Position numbers and translations under genes: made by a program. Under the pieces are notes generated by a model. It did no database searches, had not been told where the DNA came from, and was given only the letters and a program-made list of their open reading frames with translations. Shown piece by piece: positions 17,818-26,680 of a DNA stretch of 64,000 bases (its first letter is position 1; the number at the start of each line of letters is the position of its first letter). The DNA is from Prevotella sp. OH937_COT-195 (lineage in GTDB: Bacteria > Bacteroidota > Bacteroidia > Bacteroidales > Bacteroidaceae). The DNA lies in assembly GCF_003932845.1 (NCBI RefSeq), contig NZ_RQZH01000002.1:124001-188000 (forward strand), read 5' to 3'.

Positions 17818-17976
17818 AATTAATCTTTCATACTACCAACACAACAGATGAGAGGAAAGTTCAATACAGGTTGATAATCAACCATAAGCCTTCAACTCAA
17901 GCGTGACTCAGTCAAAGAACGGTAAAGCACGCTTTGTATAAAGCAGGCAATTTTATCTCGGAGTGCAAATAAAGTA

Positions 17977-18023
17977 ATAATGCCGGTCGTGTCCAACCGA
18001 AGTTGCAGACACGACCGCATTAT
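17977..18023 (-). terminator. oxyR terminator
   Basis: ATAATGCCGGTCGTGTC and GACACGACCGCATTAT pair almost perfectly around a 13-base loop. Read on the minus strand the stem is followed by a T-rich run (TTACTTTATTTG). Confidence 0.75.
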
Positions 18024-18029
18024 GTCTCA

Positions 18030-18956
18030 CTATATCTGTACGCTTGTCCGCGAGAGGCTTAGCATTGACGACGGCACCGACTGTTTTATGCAATCTATTA
18101 TCATGTCGCGCAAAGTTGCCCTGATGAAATGGCGGCTTGTCATCAGTACCAATTCGCGTGTCGGTATGGGATGGGCAAAAGGTTTTACGAGGCGTGACTG
18201 ACTTTCGGTAAGTTGCATCGTGGCAAGTTCGGGAATGAATGTCACCCCTTTCCCGTTCTCCACTATGCGCATGAATGTCTCTATACTGCCGAGGTTGTAC
18301 GCCTTTTTGCTTCTTGATGCCGATTTCAGTTGGCAGAACTTGACCAACTGATCGCGGAAACAATGCCCCTCGTCGAGCAACCACAAGAACTCATCTTTAA
18401 GATCTGCCACACGTATGGCCTTTGCTTTGAGCAGACTGTCAGTCTCGGAGACGTATGCCATGAATTTCTCGTAGAACAAGTTGTGGCAAACAAAATCTTC
18501 GCATCCCTCTATACGCGCCAATATACCTGCATCTATGTCCCCGTGGATTAGTGCCGTCTTTATGTCGGCAGTCTTCATCTCGGTAATTCGTACGTCCATC
18601 TCGGGGTGTTCATCGAGCAGTTTCGGGAAAAATCGCGGCACGAGATACGGCGCTATGGTTGGCAACACTCCGATGTTGAACGTACCCACCAGCGACTTTT
18701 TCTGTTCCTCGGCGGTATCACGCAGTTTCTTAGCTCTCACTATCACGCTCCATGCCTGCTCCACAACGAGTTTCCCTGCCGGCGTAGGCATTATCGGCTG
18801 TCTGTTCCGGTCGAATATCTTCATTCCCAGTTCTTCCTCCAGTTTCTGTATCATCGAACTCAGAGTGGGTTGTGTCACGTTGCAATGTTCTGCCGCCTTG
18901 GCAAAGTGCCTGAAGCGGAAAACTGCCATCACATATTCTAATTGTTGCAGTGTCAT
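18030..18956 (-). CDS. oxyR: Peroxide-sensing LysR regulator OxyR
   Basis: A 308-residue LysR-family activator of the peroxide response. The N-terminal winged helix (FAKAAEHCNVTQPTLSSMIQ) is followed by the effector domain. The redox pair is intact: DEGHCFRDQLVKFC places the two cysteines at 199 and 208, the same numbers as E. coli OxyR. The start at 18956 gives the canonical MTLQQLEYV; a longer upstream ORF lacks homology. It lies divergent from sod, ahpC and ahpF, its expected targets. A -7-like TAAGTTTG lies at 18995-19002, and a 42-codon ORF with a strong promoter precedes it on the same strand. Confidence 0.95.
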   Translation of the reverse strand: MTLQQLEYVMAVFRFRHFAKAAEHCNVTQPTLSSMIQKLEEELGMKIFDRNRQPIMPTPAGKLVVEQAWSVIVRAKKLRDTAEEQKKSLVGTFNIGVLPTIAPYLVPRFFPKLLDEHPEMDVRITEMKTADIKTALIHGDIDAGILARIEGCEDFVCHNLFYEKFMAYVSETDSLLKAKAIRVADLKDEFLWLLDEGHCFRDQLVKFCQLKSASRSKKAYNLGSIETFMRIVENGKGVTFIPELATMQLTESQSRLVKPFAHPIPTRELVLMTSRHFIRATLRDMIIDCIKQSVPSSMLSLSRTSVQI

Positions 18957-19094
18957 AGTATTGTTTCTTGCTTTGTCTTTTTCTTTTCTCACTGCAAACT
19001 TACGAAAAAAAAACTTATAACCTGCATAAATGCACGGAATGTTTCTCTTTTCTAATTCAAAAGCCAAACTTTCGGAATACCGGAAGGTACAGTT

Positions 19095-19223
19095 TTACTT
19101 GTTTTCCATATCCTTACAGTCTCTCTTTCGCTGCATCATCCACCCTTCATTGCACAGGCAGATGCCGTTCACTCCTTGTATAAGGGTAATGTTCTCTTCG
19201 TTGATGAAATTAATAACGCTCAT
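19095..19223 (-). CDS. 42-residue small ORF upstream of oxyR
   Basis: A short ORF starting MSVINFINEENITLIQGVNG, containing a C-x-C pair (ICLCNEGW) and ending in a lysine-rich tail. I recognise no family. Support comes from a promoter with ideal boxes and 20-base gap at 19288-19318, giving a leader of about 60 bases. The ORF has the same strand as oxyR, which starts 138 bases after its stop. It may be a small redox-linked protein or an upstream ORF affecting oxyR; it could also be chance coding in a regulatory RNA. Confidence 0.4.
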   Translation of the reverse strand: MSVINFINEENITLIQGVNGICLCNEGWMMQRKRDCKDMENK

Positions 19224-19539
19224 ATATTTTTTATAAATTAAGTTGTGCAAACTTGTTACCGTCGAGTCCTTTTGTATAGTTATGCCGCAAAGATAAGTAT
19301 CGTTTGCGAATAATGCAATACCCAAAAAGCATGATTTCGACCATACGGTATATATCGGGAGAGTACACTCCGTTTTACTTCCGACATGTACTCGTCATGG
19401 ACGATGAATGCCGTGAACAATTAACCGTCATAATAAAAAATACCGTTTAAGTAAAAAACATTTCCTTTTATATTATCTTGAATAACAAGAAGTTAAACCT
19501 CTTTATAGATTTTTTCGATTGACCGATAGAATAAATCTG
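19224..19539. other. oxyR/sod divergent control region
   Basis: About 320 bases separating the small ORF from the sod promoter. Apart from the minus-strand promoter I see only AT-rich sequence. An OxyR site is expected here but I could not pick one out with confidence. Confidence 0.45.
19288..19318 (-). promoter_or_regulatory. Strong minus-strand promoter upstream of oxyR
   Basis: On the minus strand, TTG (19316-19318), exactly 20 bases, then TATCTTTG (19288-19295). It fires toward the 42-codon ORF and oxyR, divergently from the sod promoter. Confidence 0.7.
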
Positions 19540-19570
19540 TTGCGGGCATCTCCTTTGTTGCCTAACTTTG
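19540..19570 (+). promoter_or_regulatory. sod promoter
   Basis: TTG (19540-19542), a 20-base gap and TAACTTTG (19563-19570) match the consensus. The ATG lies at 19613. Confidence 0.75.
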
Positions 19571-19612
19571 CACCGTGAAAGAAAAACAATAACGATTTTA
19601 AAAAACAAGATT

Positions 19613-20197
19613 ATGAATATAAACATGCCAAAACTGCCATACGCTGAAAATGCTCTCGAGCCTGTAATCAGCAGACAAACGATAAATTTCCATTACGGAA
19701 AACACTTGCAAAACTACGTTAATACAACAAACAGTCTTGTCGAGGGTACACCGCTCGAAGGCAAGTCTATAGAAGAAATAGTGAAATCGGCACCGGAAGG
19801 ATCCGTTTACAACAACGCCGGACAGACGCTTAATCACAACCTTTATTTCCTGCAGTTTATGTCGCCGGTTGACAATAATGCGCCGAAAGGAAAGATCGCA
19901 GAAGCCATAAACGCTGCATTCGGCAGTTTCGAAGAGTTCAAGAAGCAATTCTCGCAGGCTGCTGCCACACTCTTCGGTTCCGGTTGGGCATGGCTTTCTC
20001 AAGACAATGACGGCAAACTTGTCATCACTCGGGAAGCAAACGGCGGAAACCCGTTGCGTAGCGGACTGAATCCTCTTATGGGTATCGATGTTTGGGAACA
20101 TGCTTACTATCTCGACTTTCAAAACAGAAGAGTCGATCATCTGGCAGAAATATGGTCTATCATCAACTGGGAAGTTGTTGAAGGACGCATGAAGTGA
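19613..20197 (+). CDS. sodB: Superoxide dismutase, Fe-type or cambialistic
   Basis: A 194-residue cytoplasmic enzyme converting superoxide to hydrogen peroxide and oxygen. Metal ligands are H27 (FHYGKH), H75 (LNHNLYF), D159 and H163 (DVWEHAYY). The outer-sphere Gln71 sits four residues before H75, as in iron enzymes, so Fe or Fe/Mn use is likely, as in related anaerobes. The start at 19613 gives MNINMPKLPYAENALEP; a longer ORF from 19568 begins within the promoter. ahpC follows 52 bases later, so peroxide made here can be removed by the next gene products. Confidence 0.95.
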   Translation: MNINMPKLPYAENALEPVISRQTINFHYGKHLQNYVNTTNSLVEGTPLEGKSIEEIVKSAPEGSVYNNAGQTLNHNLYFLQFMSPVDNNAPKGKIAEAINAAFGSFEEFKKQFSQAAATLFGSGWAWLSQDNDGKLVITREANGGNPLRSGLNPLMGIDVWEHAYYLDFQNRRVDHLAEIWSIINWEVVEGRMK

Positions 20198-20249
20198 ACA
20201 ATGAAACATATAAAAAGAATTTAAAAACAAACTAACAATATATATAATT

Positions 20250-20816
20250 ATGGAATCAATAATTAATGCACAAGTACCAGAGTTTAAAGTAAGTGCCTTC
20301 CACAACGGCGAGTTTAAAACCATAAGCAACGAGGACATAAAGGGCAAGTGGGCTCTGTTCTTCTTCTACCCTGCCGATTTCACTTTCGTATGTCCTACGG
20401 AGTTGGTCGATCTCGCAGAGAAACACGAGGAACTGAAAGCCATGGGAGTTGAGGTGTTCTCCGTAAGTTGCGACACACATTTCGTGCACAAGGCATGGCA
20501 TGATGCTTCAGACAGCATAAAGAAGATTAAGTATGCAATGCTCGCCGACCCAATCGGGACATTGGCAAAGGGCTTCGGAGTGTATATTGAAGATGCGGGA
20601 GTGGCTTATCGTGGAACGTTCCTCGTAAACCCCGAAGGTCTTGTCAAAATTGCTGAGATACAAGACAACAGCATCGGTCGCAATGCGGAGGAACTCGTAC
20701 GCAAAGTACAGGCTGCACAGTTCGTTGCATCGCACGAAGGCGAAGTATGCCCGGCGAAATGGAAGCAGGGTGCAGAAACTCTCAAACCAAGTATCGACCT
20801 CGTAGGCAAAATTTAA
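20250..20816 (+). CDS. ahpC: Alkyl hydroperoxide reductase subunit C (2-Cys peroxiredoxin)
   Basis: A 188-residue peroxiredoxin that reduces hydrogen peroxide and organic peroxides. The peroxidatic cysteine is C48 (DFTFVCPTEL) and the resolving cysteine C167 (HEGEVCPAKW), at the usual positions and length for AhpC. It is regenerated by AhpF, encoded just downstream. No separate promoter is evident in the 52 bases after sod, so both may share the sod promoter and OxyR control. A terminator-like hairpin lies after this gene. Confidence 0.97.
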   Translation: MESIINAQVPEFKVSAFHNGEFKTISNEDIKGKWALFFFYPADFTFVCPTELVDLAEKHEELKAMGVEVFSVSCDTHFVHKAWHDASDSIKKIKYAMLADPIGTLAKGFGVYIEDAGVAYRGTFLVNPEGLVKIAEIQDNSIGRNAEELVRKVQAAQFVASHEGEVCPAKWKQGAETLKPSIDLVGKI

Positions 20817-20838
20817 AAGCCCACAGGCATTTAGAATT

Positions 20839-20867
20839 AAAGACGGGGCTGCGGTTCCGTCTTTTTT
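20839..20867 (+). terminator. Attenuator-type terminator between ahpC and ahpF
   Basis: AAAGACGG pairs with CCGTCTTT around a 10-base loop and runs into TTTTTT. It is a standard rho-independent terminator but sits inside the ahpC-ahpF unit, 33 bases before ahpF, and so would lower ahpF mRNA relative to ahpC. Confidence 0.75.
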
Positions 20868-20899
20868 AAACCTATGAACCAATTTTAAGAAGGAACAAC

Positions 20900-22462
20900 A
20901 TGCTTGACAAAGAAATACTTCAACAGGTGAAAGGAGTCTTCACATCGCTTAAAACCGATATTAAATTCGTTGCGGACGTTGCAGAAGGCGACAACAACGG
21001 GGAGGAACTCAAATCTTTCCTCGCCGACATAGTGTCATGCTCCGACATGCTGAGCATGGAAATTAACATCATAAATGGTGGCAACACACCCGCTTTCGGT
21101 ATTCTGCGTAACGATGAGCCTACGGGAATAGTTTTCCGAGGAATACCCAACGGGCACGAGTTCACATCGCTGCTGCTCGCCGTTCTCAATGCCGACGGAC
21201 AGGGAAAAAACATTCCCGATGAGGCTATCTGCCGCCGCATAGCATCGTTGAAAACACCTGCGGTTCTCCGTACATACGTATCGCTGACTTGTACCAACTG
21301 CCCCGACGTGGTGCAGGCTCTCAACGTTATGGCTTTGATAAATCCCGGAATAAGTCACGAGATGATAGACGGGGCTTTGTTCCAAGACGAAGTAAGCAGC
21401 CGGAACATACAAGGCGTGCCGGCAGTATTCCTCGGCGACGAGCAGATACACATCGGACGCGGCGACCTCGGCATGCTCCTGCAGAAACTTGAAGACAAGG
21501 TGGGAAGCGAGACGGATACCAATGCCCGACCGGTTGAACACAAGTTTGATATTGTTGTGGCGGGAGGCGGTCCGGCAGGAGCGTCGGCCGCAATATACTC
21601 CGCCCGCAAGGGACTTAATGTTGCCATCGTGGCGGAACGTGTCGGGGGACAGGTAAACGAGACGGTGGGTATTGATAATCTTATATCGGTGCCGCATACC
21701 ACCGGCAGCCGACTTTCTGCCGACCTGCTCGCTCATATAGAGAACTATCCGATAAAGGTGTTTGCAAACCGCAAGATAAACAGCGTGAGCCTGAAAGATA
21801 AGGAGAAGCGCATCGCGGTAAAAGGCGGCGAAGTGTTTATATCAAAGGCAGTTATAATAGCCACGGGTGCGGAATGGCGCAGACTCAACCTCGAAAACGA
21901 GGACAAATACATCGGTCACGGCATACATTTCTGTCAACACTGCGACGGACCTTTCTACAAAGGGCGCGACGTGGCTGTAATCGGCGGTGGCAACTCCGGC
22001 ATGGAAGCGGCAATCGACCTTGCCGGCATTTGTTCGCATGTCACGGTGTTCGAGTTTGCCGACACTCTTCGTGCCGACAACGTTCTGATTGAGAAAGCGC
22101 GGAGCATGTCCAACATCGACATTCACACCAACTCCCAAACAACCGGCGTAAAAGGCGACGGACAACGACTTACGGGGCTTACCGTGAAAAACCGTGTTAG
22201 CAACGAGGAACGAGATTATGCTTTCGACGGAGTCTTTGTGCAAATCGGACTTGCTCCTAACAGTGACCTGTTTGCAGAAGAAATCGAACTCTCTCCACGG
22301 CGTGAGATACCGGTCGATGCCTCATGTCGCACTTCGGTAAACGGTGTATATGCCGCAGGCGATGTCTCAACCGTGCCATACAAGCAAATTGTGGTGGCGA
22401 TGGGCGAAGGGGCAAAGGCTGCACTATCGGCATTCGAGGACATAATGAGAGGTGTTGTATAA
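20900..22462 (+). CDS. ahpF: Alkyl hydroperoxide reductase subunit F
   Basis: A 520-residue NADH-dependent flavoprotein that recycles AhpC. The N-terminal double-thioredoxin domain carries the CTNC disulfide at C131/C134. The FAD fold begins at VVAGGGPAGASAA near 219, and the active CQHC pair lies at C345/C348, matching E. coli numbering. A second nucleotide-binding motif (VIGGGNSGMEAA) follows, and the C-terminal ATGD-like segment is AAGDVSTVPYKQ. It is the last gene of the peroxide operon and is followed by a bidirectional terminator. Confidence 0.97.
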   Translation: MLDKEILQQVKGVFTSLKTDIKFVADVAEGDNNGEELKSFLADIVSCSDMLSMEINIINGGNTPAFGILRNDEPTGIVFRGIPNGHEFTSLLLAVLNADGQGKNIPDEAICRRIASLKTPAVLRTYVSLTCTNCPDVVQALNVMALINPGISHEMIDGALFQDEVSSRNIQGVPAVFLGDEQIHIGRGDLGMLLQKLEDKVGSETDTNARPVEHKFDIVVAGGGPAGASAAIYSARKGLNVAIVAERVGGQVNETVGIDNLISVPHTTGSRLSADLLAHIENYPIKVFANRKINSVSLKDKEKRIAVKGGEVFISKAVIIATGAEWRRLNLENEDKYIGHGIHFCQHCDGPFYKGRDVAVIGGGNSGMEAAIDLAGICSHVTVFEFADTLRADNVLIEKARSMSNIDIHTNSQTTGVKGDGQRLTGLTVKNRVSNEERDYAFDGVFVQIGLAPNSDLFAEEIELSPRREIPVDASCRTSVNGVYAAGDVSTVPYKQIVVAMGEGAKAALSAFEDIMRGVV

Positions 22463-22482
22463 GGCGAAGAAGTTTAATATAA

Positions 22483-22530
22483 CAAAAAACAGACTGTTGA
22501 ACAAATAGGTTTCAACAGTCTGTTTTTGTT
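22483..22530. terminator. Bidirectional terminator after ahpF
   Basis: AACAAAAAACAGACTGTTGA and TTCAACAGTCTGTTTTTGTT form a long stem around a short loop, with A-run and T-run flanks on either side. It can end transcripts from both strands. Confidence 0.85.
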
Positions 22531-22539
22531 AGCCGGATA

Positions 22540-22741
22540 TTAAACCCGAATCGGTCATCAGACCGCATTTGCTTAGATTTGCCATTGCCGTTACGCTTCC
22601 CAACTGCTTTAGCCCGCTTGCTGACATCTGCGCAGCCATTACATCCCGACGCAGCCCGCTACGCCTTCGATGAAACGGCTGCACATCTGCCCAACAATCG
22701 AACAAAATCGGTTTAGGGTTCTAATGACTGATTTGGGTTAA
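22540..22741 (-). mobile_element. 202-bp dispersed element, copy B (reversed)
   Basis: It runs from TTAAACCCGAATCGGTCATC to TAATGACTGATTTGGGTTAA in the opposite orientation to copies A and D. It is exactly 202 bp including both flanking TTAA sites, and lies ten bases after the ahpF terminator. Confidence 0.8.
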
Positions 22742-22966
22742 AAAACAGTTACTTGTATATTTCGTTCGTTTTTCGGTAAGTGCATTGTATGGGCTAAGAG
22801 GTGCGGCATACATTTATTATTATATGTTGAGAGACATCCGTAATGTCAACTTTCGTGCCATGTCGAGTTTTCTTCAAGCACCATCCGCGACATACGTTCG
22901 TATTGTCATTTATGTAAAAAAGGGAAAAAACGATTGTGGGATACAATGAAAAATGAAAAAAAAACG

Positions 22967-22974
22967 TAACTTTG
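22967..22974 (+). promoter_or_regulatory. -7 element for rlmN
   Basis: TAACTTTG lies 19 bases before the rlmN start. No TTG is found at the standard distance. Confidence 0.5.
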
Positions 22975-22993
22975 CAACCTGCATTATGACAAC

Positions 22994-24043
22994 ATGATGA
23001 ACGAGAGAGAGAAACAACGACTGTTGGGAATGACACCCGACGAGATAAGAGTTGCCACCGGCTTGCTCGGAATGCCGGCTTTTACGGTCGGGCAGATTGC
23101 GGATTGGATATACGCCAAGGGCGTGAAAGACATAGACGAGATGACAAACATCTCCAAGAAAAACCGCGAACTGCTGGCACGGGAATTTACCGTGGGAAGG
23201 ACGGAAGCAATTACCGTGCAGACCTCCTCCGACGGAACACGCAAGTATCTCTTTCCGGCAGGCAACACCGATGCCGCGGTCGAGACAGTGTATATACCCG
23301 ACGGAGAGCGTGCCACACTGTGCGTGTCGTGCCAAGTGGGCTGCAAGATGAATTGTCTTTTCTGCCAAACCGGAAAACAAGGCTTTGAGGGACAACTCAC
23401 GGCAACCGACATTCTCAACCAGATTTACTCGCTGCCGGAGCGTGACACACTTACCAACATAGTGTTCATGGGACAGGGAGAACCGATGGACAACCTCGAC
23501 AACGTGCTGCGTACGACAGAAATTCTGACCGCGGAATACGGTTGGGCATGGAGTCCGAAACGCATAACGGTAAGTACGGTGGGAGTGAAAGGAAAACTGA
23601 AACGTTTCCTTGACGAGAGCCGATGTCATGTTGCCATAAGCCTGCACTCACCGATTCACGAGCAGCGAAAACTACTGATACCCGCCGAGAGGGCTATGCC
23701 GATAGAAGATGTCGTGGCATTGCTGCGGCAATATGATTTCAGCGGACAACGCCGATTGTCGTTCGAGTACATCGTGTTCGGCGGAGAGAACGACTCCGTG
23801 GAACATGCGAGGGAAATTGTGCGACTGCTGTCGGGATTGGACTGCCGCATCAATCTCATAAGGTTTCACGAAATTCCGGACGTGCCGCTGCAAGGCGTTG
23901 ACGATGCCAAGATGGAGCAACTGCGCGACTATCTCACGTCACACGGCATCTTTACCACTATACGTGCATCGCGAGGTCAAGACATTTTCGCCGCATGCGG
24001 ACTGCTCAACACCAAGCACAAGGGTGGTTGCGGAGGCGGTTGA
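22994..24043 (+). CDS. rlmN: 23S rRNA A2503 / tRNA A37 C2-methyltransferase RlmN
   Basis: A 349-residue radical-SAM enzyme that methylates C2 of A2503 in 23S rRNA and of A37 in some tRNAs. The cluster-binding CxxxCxxC is C117-KMN-C121-LF-C124. The resolving/methyl-carrying cysteine is near C335 (FAACGLL), as required for this family, and a Gly/Cys-rich end (KGGCGGG) follows. MGQGEPMDNLDNV, a conserved SAM-binding segment, is present. Two adjacent ATGs make the start uncertain by one codon. The next gene, pdxA, starts about 100 bases downstream. Confidence 0.96.
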   Translation: MMNEREKQRLLGMTPDEIRVATGLLGMPAFTVGQIADWIYAKGVKDIDEMTNISKKNRELLAREFTVGRTEAITVQTSSDGTRKYLFPAGNTDAAVETVYIPDGERATLCVSCQVGCKMNCLFCQTGKQGFEGQLTATDILNQIYSLPERDTLTNIVFMGQGEPMDNLDNVLRTTEILTAEYGWAWSPKRITVSTVGVKGKLKRFLDESRCHVAISLHSPIHEQRKLLIPAERAMPIEDVVALLRQYDFSGQRRLSFEYIVFGGENDSVEHAREIVRLLSGLDCRINLIRFHEIPDVPLQGVDDAKMEQLRDYLTSHGIFTTIRASRGQDIFAACGLLNTKHKGGCGGG

Positions 24044-24139
24044 GATGACGAGACGTTACCCGCAATGTAAATTTAATTTGGCGATGATTTATAAATCACC
24101 ACCTTATACGAATAACAGAAAAAAACAAAAAATCATAAC

Positions 24140-25246
24140 ATGGAAGACAGGAAGATACGCATCGCCATAACACACGGCGACACAAACGGCATAGGTTACG
24201 AGATGATATTCAAAACTTTCGCCGAACCCGAAATGCTCGAACTATGTACTCCCATCATATACGGCTCGCCAAAGGTGGCGGCATACCACCGTAATGTCCT
24301 CGGAATACAAGCCAATTTCAGTATCATATACAATGCAGAAGAGGCATGCGACGGACGGCTCAACCTGCTGACAGTGCTCGAGAACGACACGAAAGTGGAT
24401 TTGGGAGAACCGACACAAGAGTCGGGAGAGGCTGCTGCGAAGGCTCTCCTGAGAGCCGTTGAAGACAAACGGAAAGGGCTTGTGGATGCAATAGTGGGGG
24501 CACCGGTATGCGATGGCAACTTGAAGTCGGGCAATGCAGAATACAAAGACCAAACCGACCTGATGGAGAAAGAAACGGGGGAAGGAGCAAAGGCACTGCA
24601 CATGATTGTGGGAAAGAAAATGCGACTCGCTTTCGCAACGACAGACATTCCGCTCAAGGAAGTGACCTCCGCCATAACCAAGGAACTCGTGGAGCGGAAA
24701 GCAGCGGCATTGCACGACACACTGTGCAGGGATTTCCGCATGTCGAACCCGCGCATTGCAATATTGGCAGTGAACCCCGCGACAGACAACGATGACAATG
24801 CGGACAGCGAAGAGGCAACGATACTGAAACCGGCAATAGAGAAACTCGAGAACGAGGGCAGACAGGTGTTCGGCCCATATACGGCAGAACAGTTCTTTGG
24901 CAAGGACCAATACACCGCATTCGACGGAATACTGGCAATGTACAAAGATCAAGGAACAATACCATACCGCACCATCGAGCAGGAAAACGGAATAAAGATA
25001 TGTGCCGCAATGCCGGTGGTGATGACCATGCCTGACATGGGACCGGAATTCAGAAAGGCGGGAAAGGGCGAAGCGGAAGAAATGACGATGCGCCATGCCA
25101 TATACTTGGCAATAGACATGGTGCGCAACCGTGCCGACTATGACGAGGCAAGGAAAGACCCGTTGAAGAAACTTTACCACGAAAGACGCGACGAAAGCGA
25201 GAAAGCGCGCTTCAACATACCGAAGAAACAGGTAAGGGAAGAGTAG
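24140..25246 (+). CDS. pdxA: 4-hydroxythreonine-4-phosphate dehydrogenase
   Basis: A 368-residue NAD-dependent, metal-using enzyme of pyridoxal 5'-phosphate synthesis (the DXP-dependent route). It oxidises 4-phosphohydroxy-threonine, and the product is condensed by PdxJ. The N-terminal THGDTNGIGYEM replaces the common GDPAGIGPE. The later APVCDGNLK and ATTDIPLKEV segments carry the family pattern. It is about 35 residues longer than the E. coli protein, mostly at the C-terminus, which I recall as usual in Bacteroidetes. A flippase-like gene begins 6 bases after the stop, implying one transcript. Confidence 0.93.
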   Translation: MEDRKIRIAITHGDTNGIGYEMIFKTFAEPEMLELCTPIIYGSPKVAAYHRNVLGIQANFSIIYNAEEACDGRLNLLTVLENDTKVDLGEPTQESGEAAAKALLRAVEDKRKGLVDAIVGAPVCDGNLKSGNAEYKDQTDLMEKETGEGAKALHMIVGKKMRLAFATTDIPLKEVTSAITKELVERKAAALHDTLCRDFRMSNPRIAILAVNPATDNDDNADSEEATILKPAIEKLENEGRQVFGPYTAEQFFGKDQYTAFDGILAMYKDQGTIPYRTIEQENGIKICAAMPVVMTMPDMGPEFRKAGKGEAEEMTMRHAIYLAIDMVRNRADYDEARKDPLKKLYHERRDESEKARFNIPKKQVREE

Positions 25247-25252
25247 GGCAGA

Positions 25253-26320
25253 ATGAAAAAGAAGTATCAAAACGGGTTCTTCATCTTCGGATTACTCCTG
25301 CTAGGGTTGATGATAACTCAACTCGACTTTGAGCAGGTATGGGAAGGACTCAGGCATGCGGGCTATTGGTTTCTCGCGGTACTTGCACTGTGGTTTTTCC
25401 TGTATTTCTTCAATACCACCGCGTGGTATGTCATTATCAAAAGTACCGCGCGGTCTTTAGATTCCGAACATTCCGCACCGCTCGGGCAAAAGAGCGTTTA
25501 CGAGAAAAGCGGAGAGAGAACTTCAGGCGTACAACAAAAAATCTCCTATCTGTGGCTGTACAAGGTAATGGTGTCGGGCTTCGCACTGAACTACGCCACC
25601 CCCGGAGGACTGATGGGCGGCGAACCTTACCGCATAATGGAACTATCGCCGTACATAGGCGCCGAGCGGGCATCGTCGTCGGTGATACTGCACACTATGA
25701 CACACATATTCAGTCATTTCTGGTTTTGGCTGATTTCGGTGGCTATTTACGTTGTCACCGAGCCGATTACACCATTCATGGCGGCCGTACTCGCAGCCGT
25801 AACGGCATTCTGCGCTCTTGGTATATGGTTTTTTATGAAAGGCTATCGTAAGGGACTTGCCAACCGCTCCCTTGCTTTCCTGAGTCGTATTCCCGGAGCA
25901 AAACACCGCGCACGGCGTTTCATCGACGCTCATCATGAAGAACTAGACAACGTTGACAGGCAGATTGCGGCACTGCACAAGCAGAACCCCCGCACTTTTT
26001 GGGGCGCGCTGTCGCTCGAACTTGCGTGCCGTTTGGCTTCGGCACTTGAGATATTTTTCATTTTGCTTTTAATAATGCCGTCGGTAAATTATCTGCAATG
26101 CGTGTTGATACTCGCATTTACCAGTCTGTTTGCCAACTTGTTGTTCTTTATGCCGTTGCAGATTGGAGGGCGCGAGGGAGGTTTTATGATGTCAACCTCC
26201 GGACTTGCACTAACCACTTCTGCCGGAATATTCGTCGCTCTCATAGTACGGTTGCGCGAACTGTTTTGGACAGCAATCGGAATGTTGCTCATAAAAGTGG
26301 GGAAAGGGAGAGGAAATTAA
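25253..26320 (+). CDS. Flippase-like integral membrane protein (LPG synthase TM/UPF0104 family)
   Basis: A 355-residue membrane protein with about eight hydrophobic helices, resembling the transmembrane module of lysylphosphatidylglycerol synthase/AglD (UPF0104). Typical family positions are seen: FALNYATPGGLMGGEPYR near residue 112 and PLQIGGREGG near the C-terminus. It lacks the cytosolic aminoacyl-transferase domain of MprF, so it more likely moves or tolerates a lipid than modifies one. It directly follows pdxA, an association that may reflect only shared transcription. Confidence 0.8.
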   Translation: MKKKYQNGFFIFGLLLLGLMITQLDFEQVWEGLRHAGYWFLAVLALWFFLYFFNTTAWYVIIKSTARSLDSEHSAPLGQKSVYEKSGERTSGVQQKISYLWLYKVMVSGFALNYATPGGLMGGEPYRIMELSPYIGAERASSSVILHTMTHIFSHFWFWLISVAIYVVTEPITPFMAAVLAAVTAFCALGIWFFMKGYRKGLANRSLAFLSRIPGAKHRARRFIDAHHEELDNVDRQIAALHKQNPRTFWGALSLELACRLASALEIFFILLLIMPSVNYLQCVLILAFTSLFANLLFFMPLQIGGREGGFMMSTSGLALTTSAGIFVALIVRLRELFWTAIGMLLIKVGKGRGN

Positions 26321-26363
26321 TGAAAATTCTGCAAAAGCGTTGTTTTTCAATAATTTACAGAAG

Positions 26364-26454
26364 CAGATGTCAGCAAGCGGGCTAAAGCAGTAGGGAAGCG
26401 TAACGGCAATAGCAAATCTAAGCAAATGCGGTCTAATGACCGATTTGGGTTTAA
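26364..26454 (+). mobile_element. Right-half copy of the 202-bp element (copy C)
   Basis: About 91 bases matching the right half of copies A and D, from CAGATGTCAGCAAGCGGGCT to CGATTTGGGTTTAA. The left half is missing, so it is a truncated relic with only one terminal repeat. Confidence 0.75.
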
Positions 26455-26611
26455 TTTTGAATACTTACTTGACTCCTACACGACAAAAATTACCGCATCA
26501 CTATTCGAAACAGCTGAAATTGTTTTGCAAAACCGCCCAAATTGAATTTCAAATTCGCTGAAATTGGTCGGTAATTTCGCCTGATTTGCTTTCCCGTAGT
26601 TTCAATACGGC

Positions 26612-26649
26612 AAATAAAACGGGCGTTGGAAAAATATTCCTCCGCCCGT
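26612..26649 (-). terminator. ndk terminator
   Basis: ACGGGCG (26619-26625) pairs with CGCCCGT (26643-26649) around a 17-base loop. On the minus strand it is followed by TTTATTTG. Confidence 0.7.
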
Positions 26650-26680
26650 AATCGATTCTGATTGTAATCGTACTCTTTGT

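Larger units (their letters stand above)
26321..26680. other. Gene-poor region before ndk
   Basis: It contains the half repeat element, then AT-rich sequence with recurring AAATTC/GAAATT and AATTTCGCC words (26512-26590), and the ndk terminator. No gene is supported. Confidence 0.6.

Noticed and set aside
18957..19067. 37-codon N-terminal extension of oxyR
   Set aside because: The family start MTLQQLEYV is at 18956 and a -7-like box lies inside the extension.
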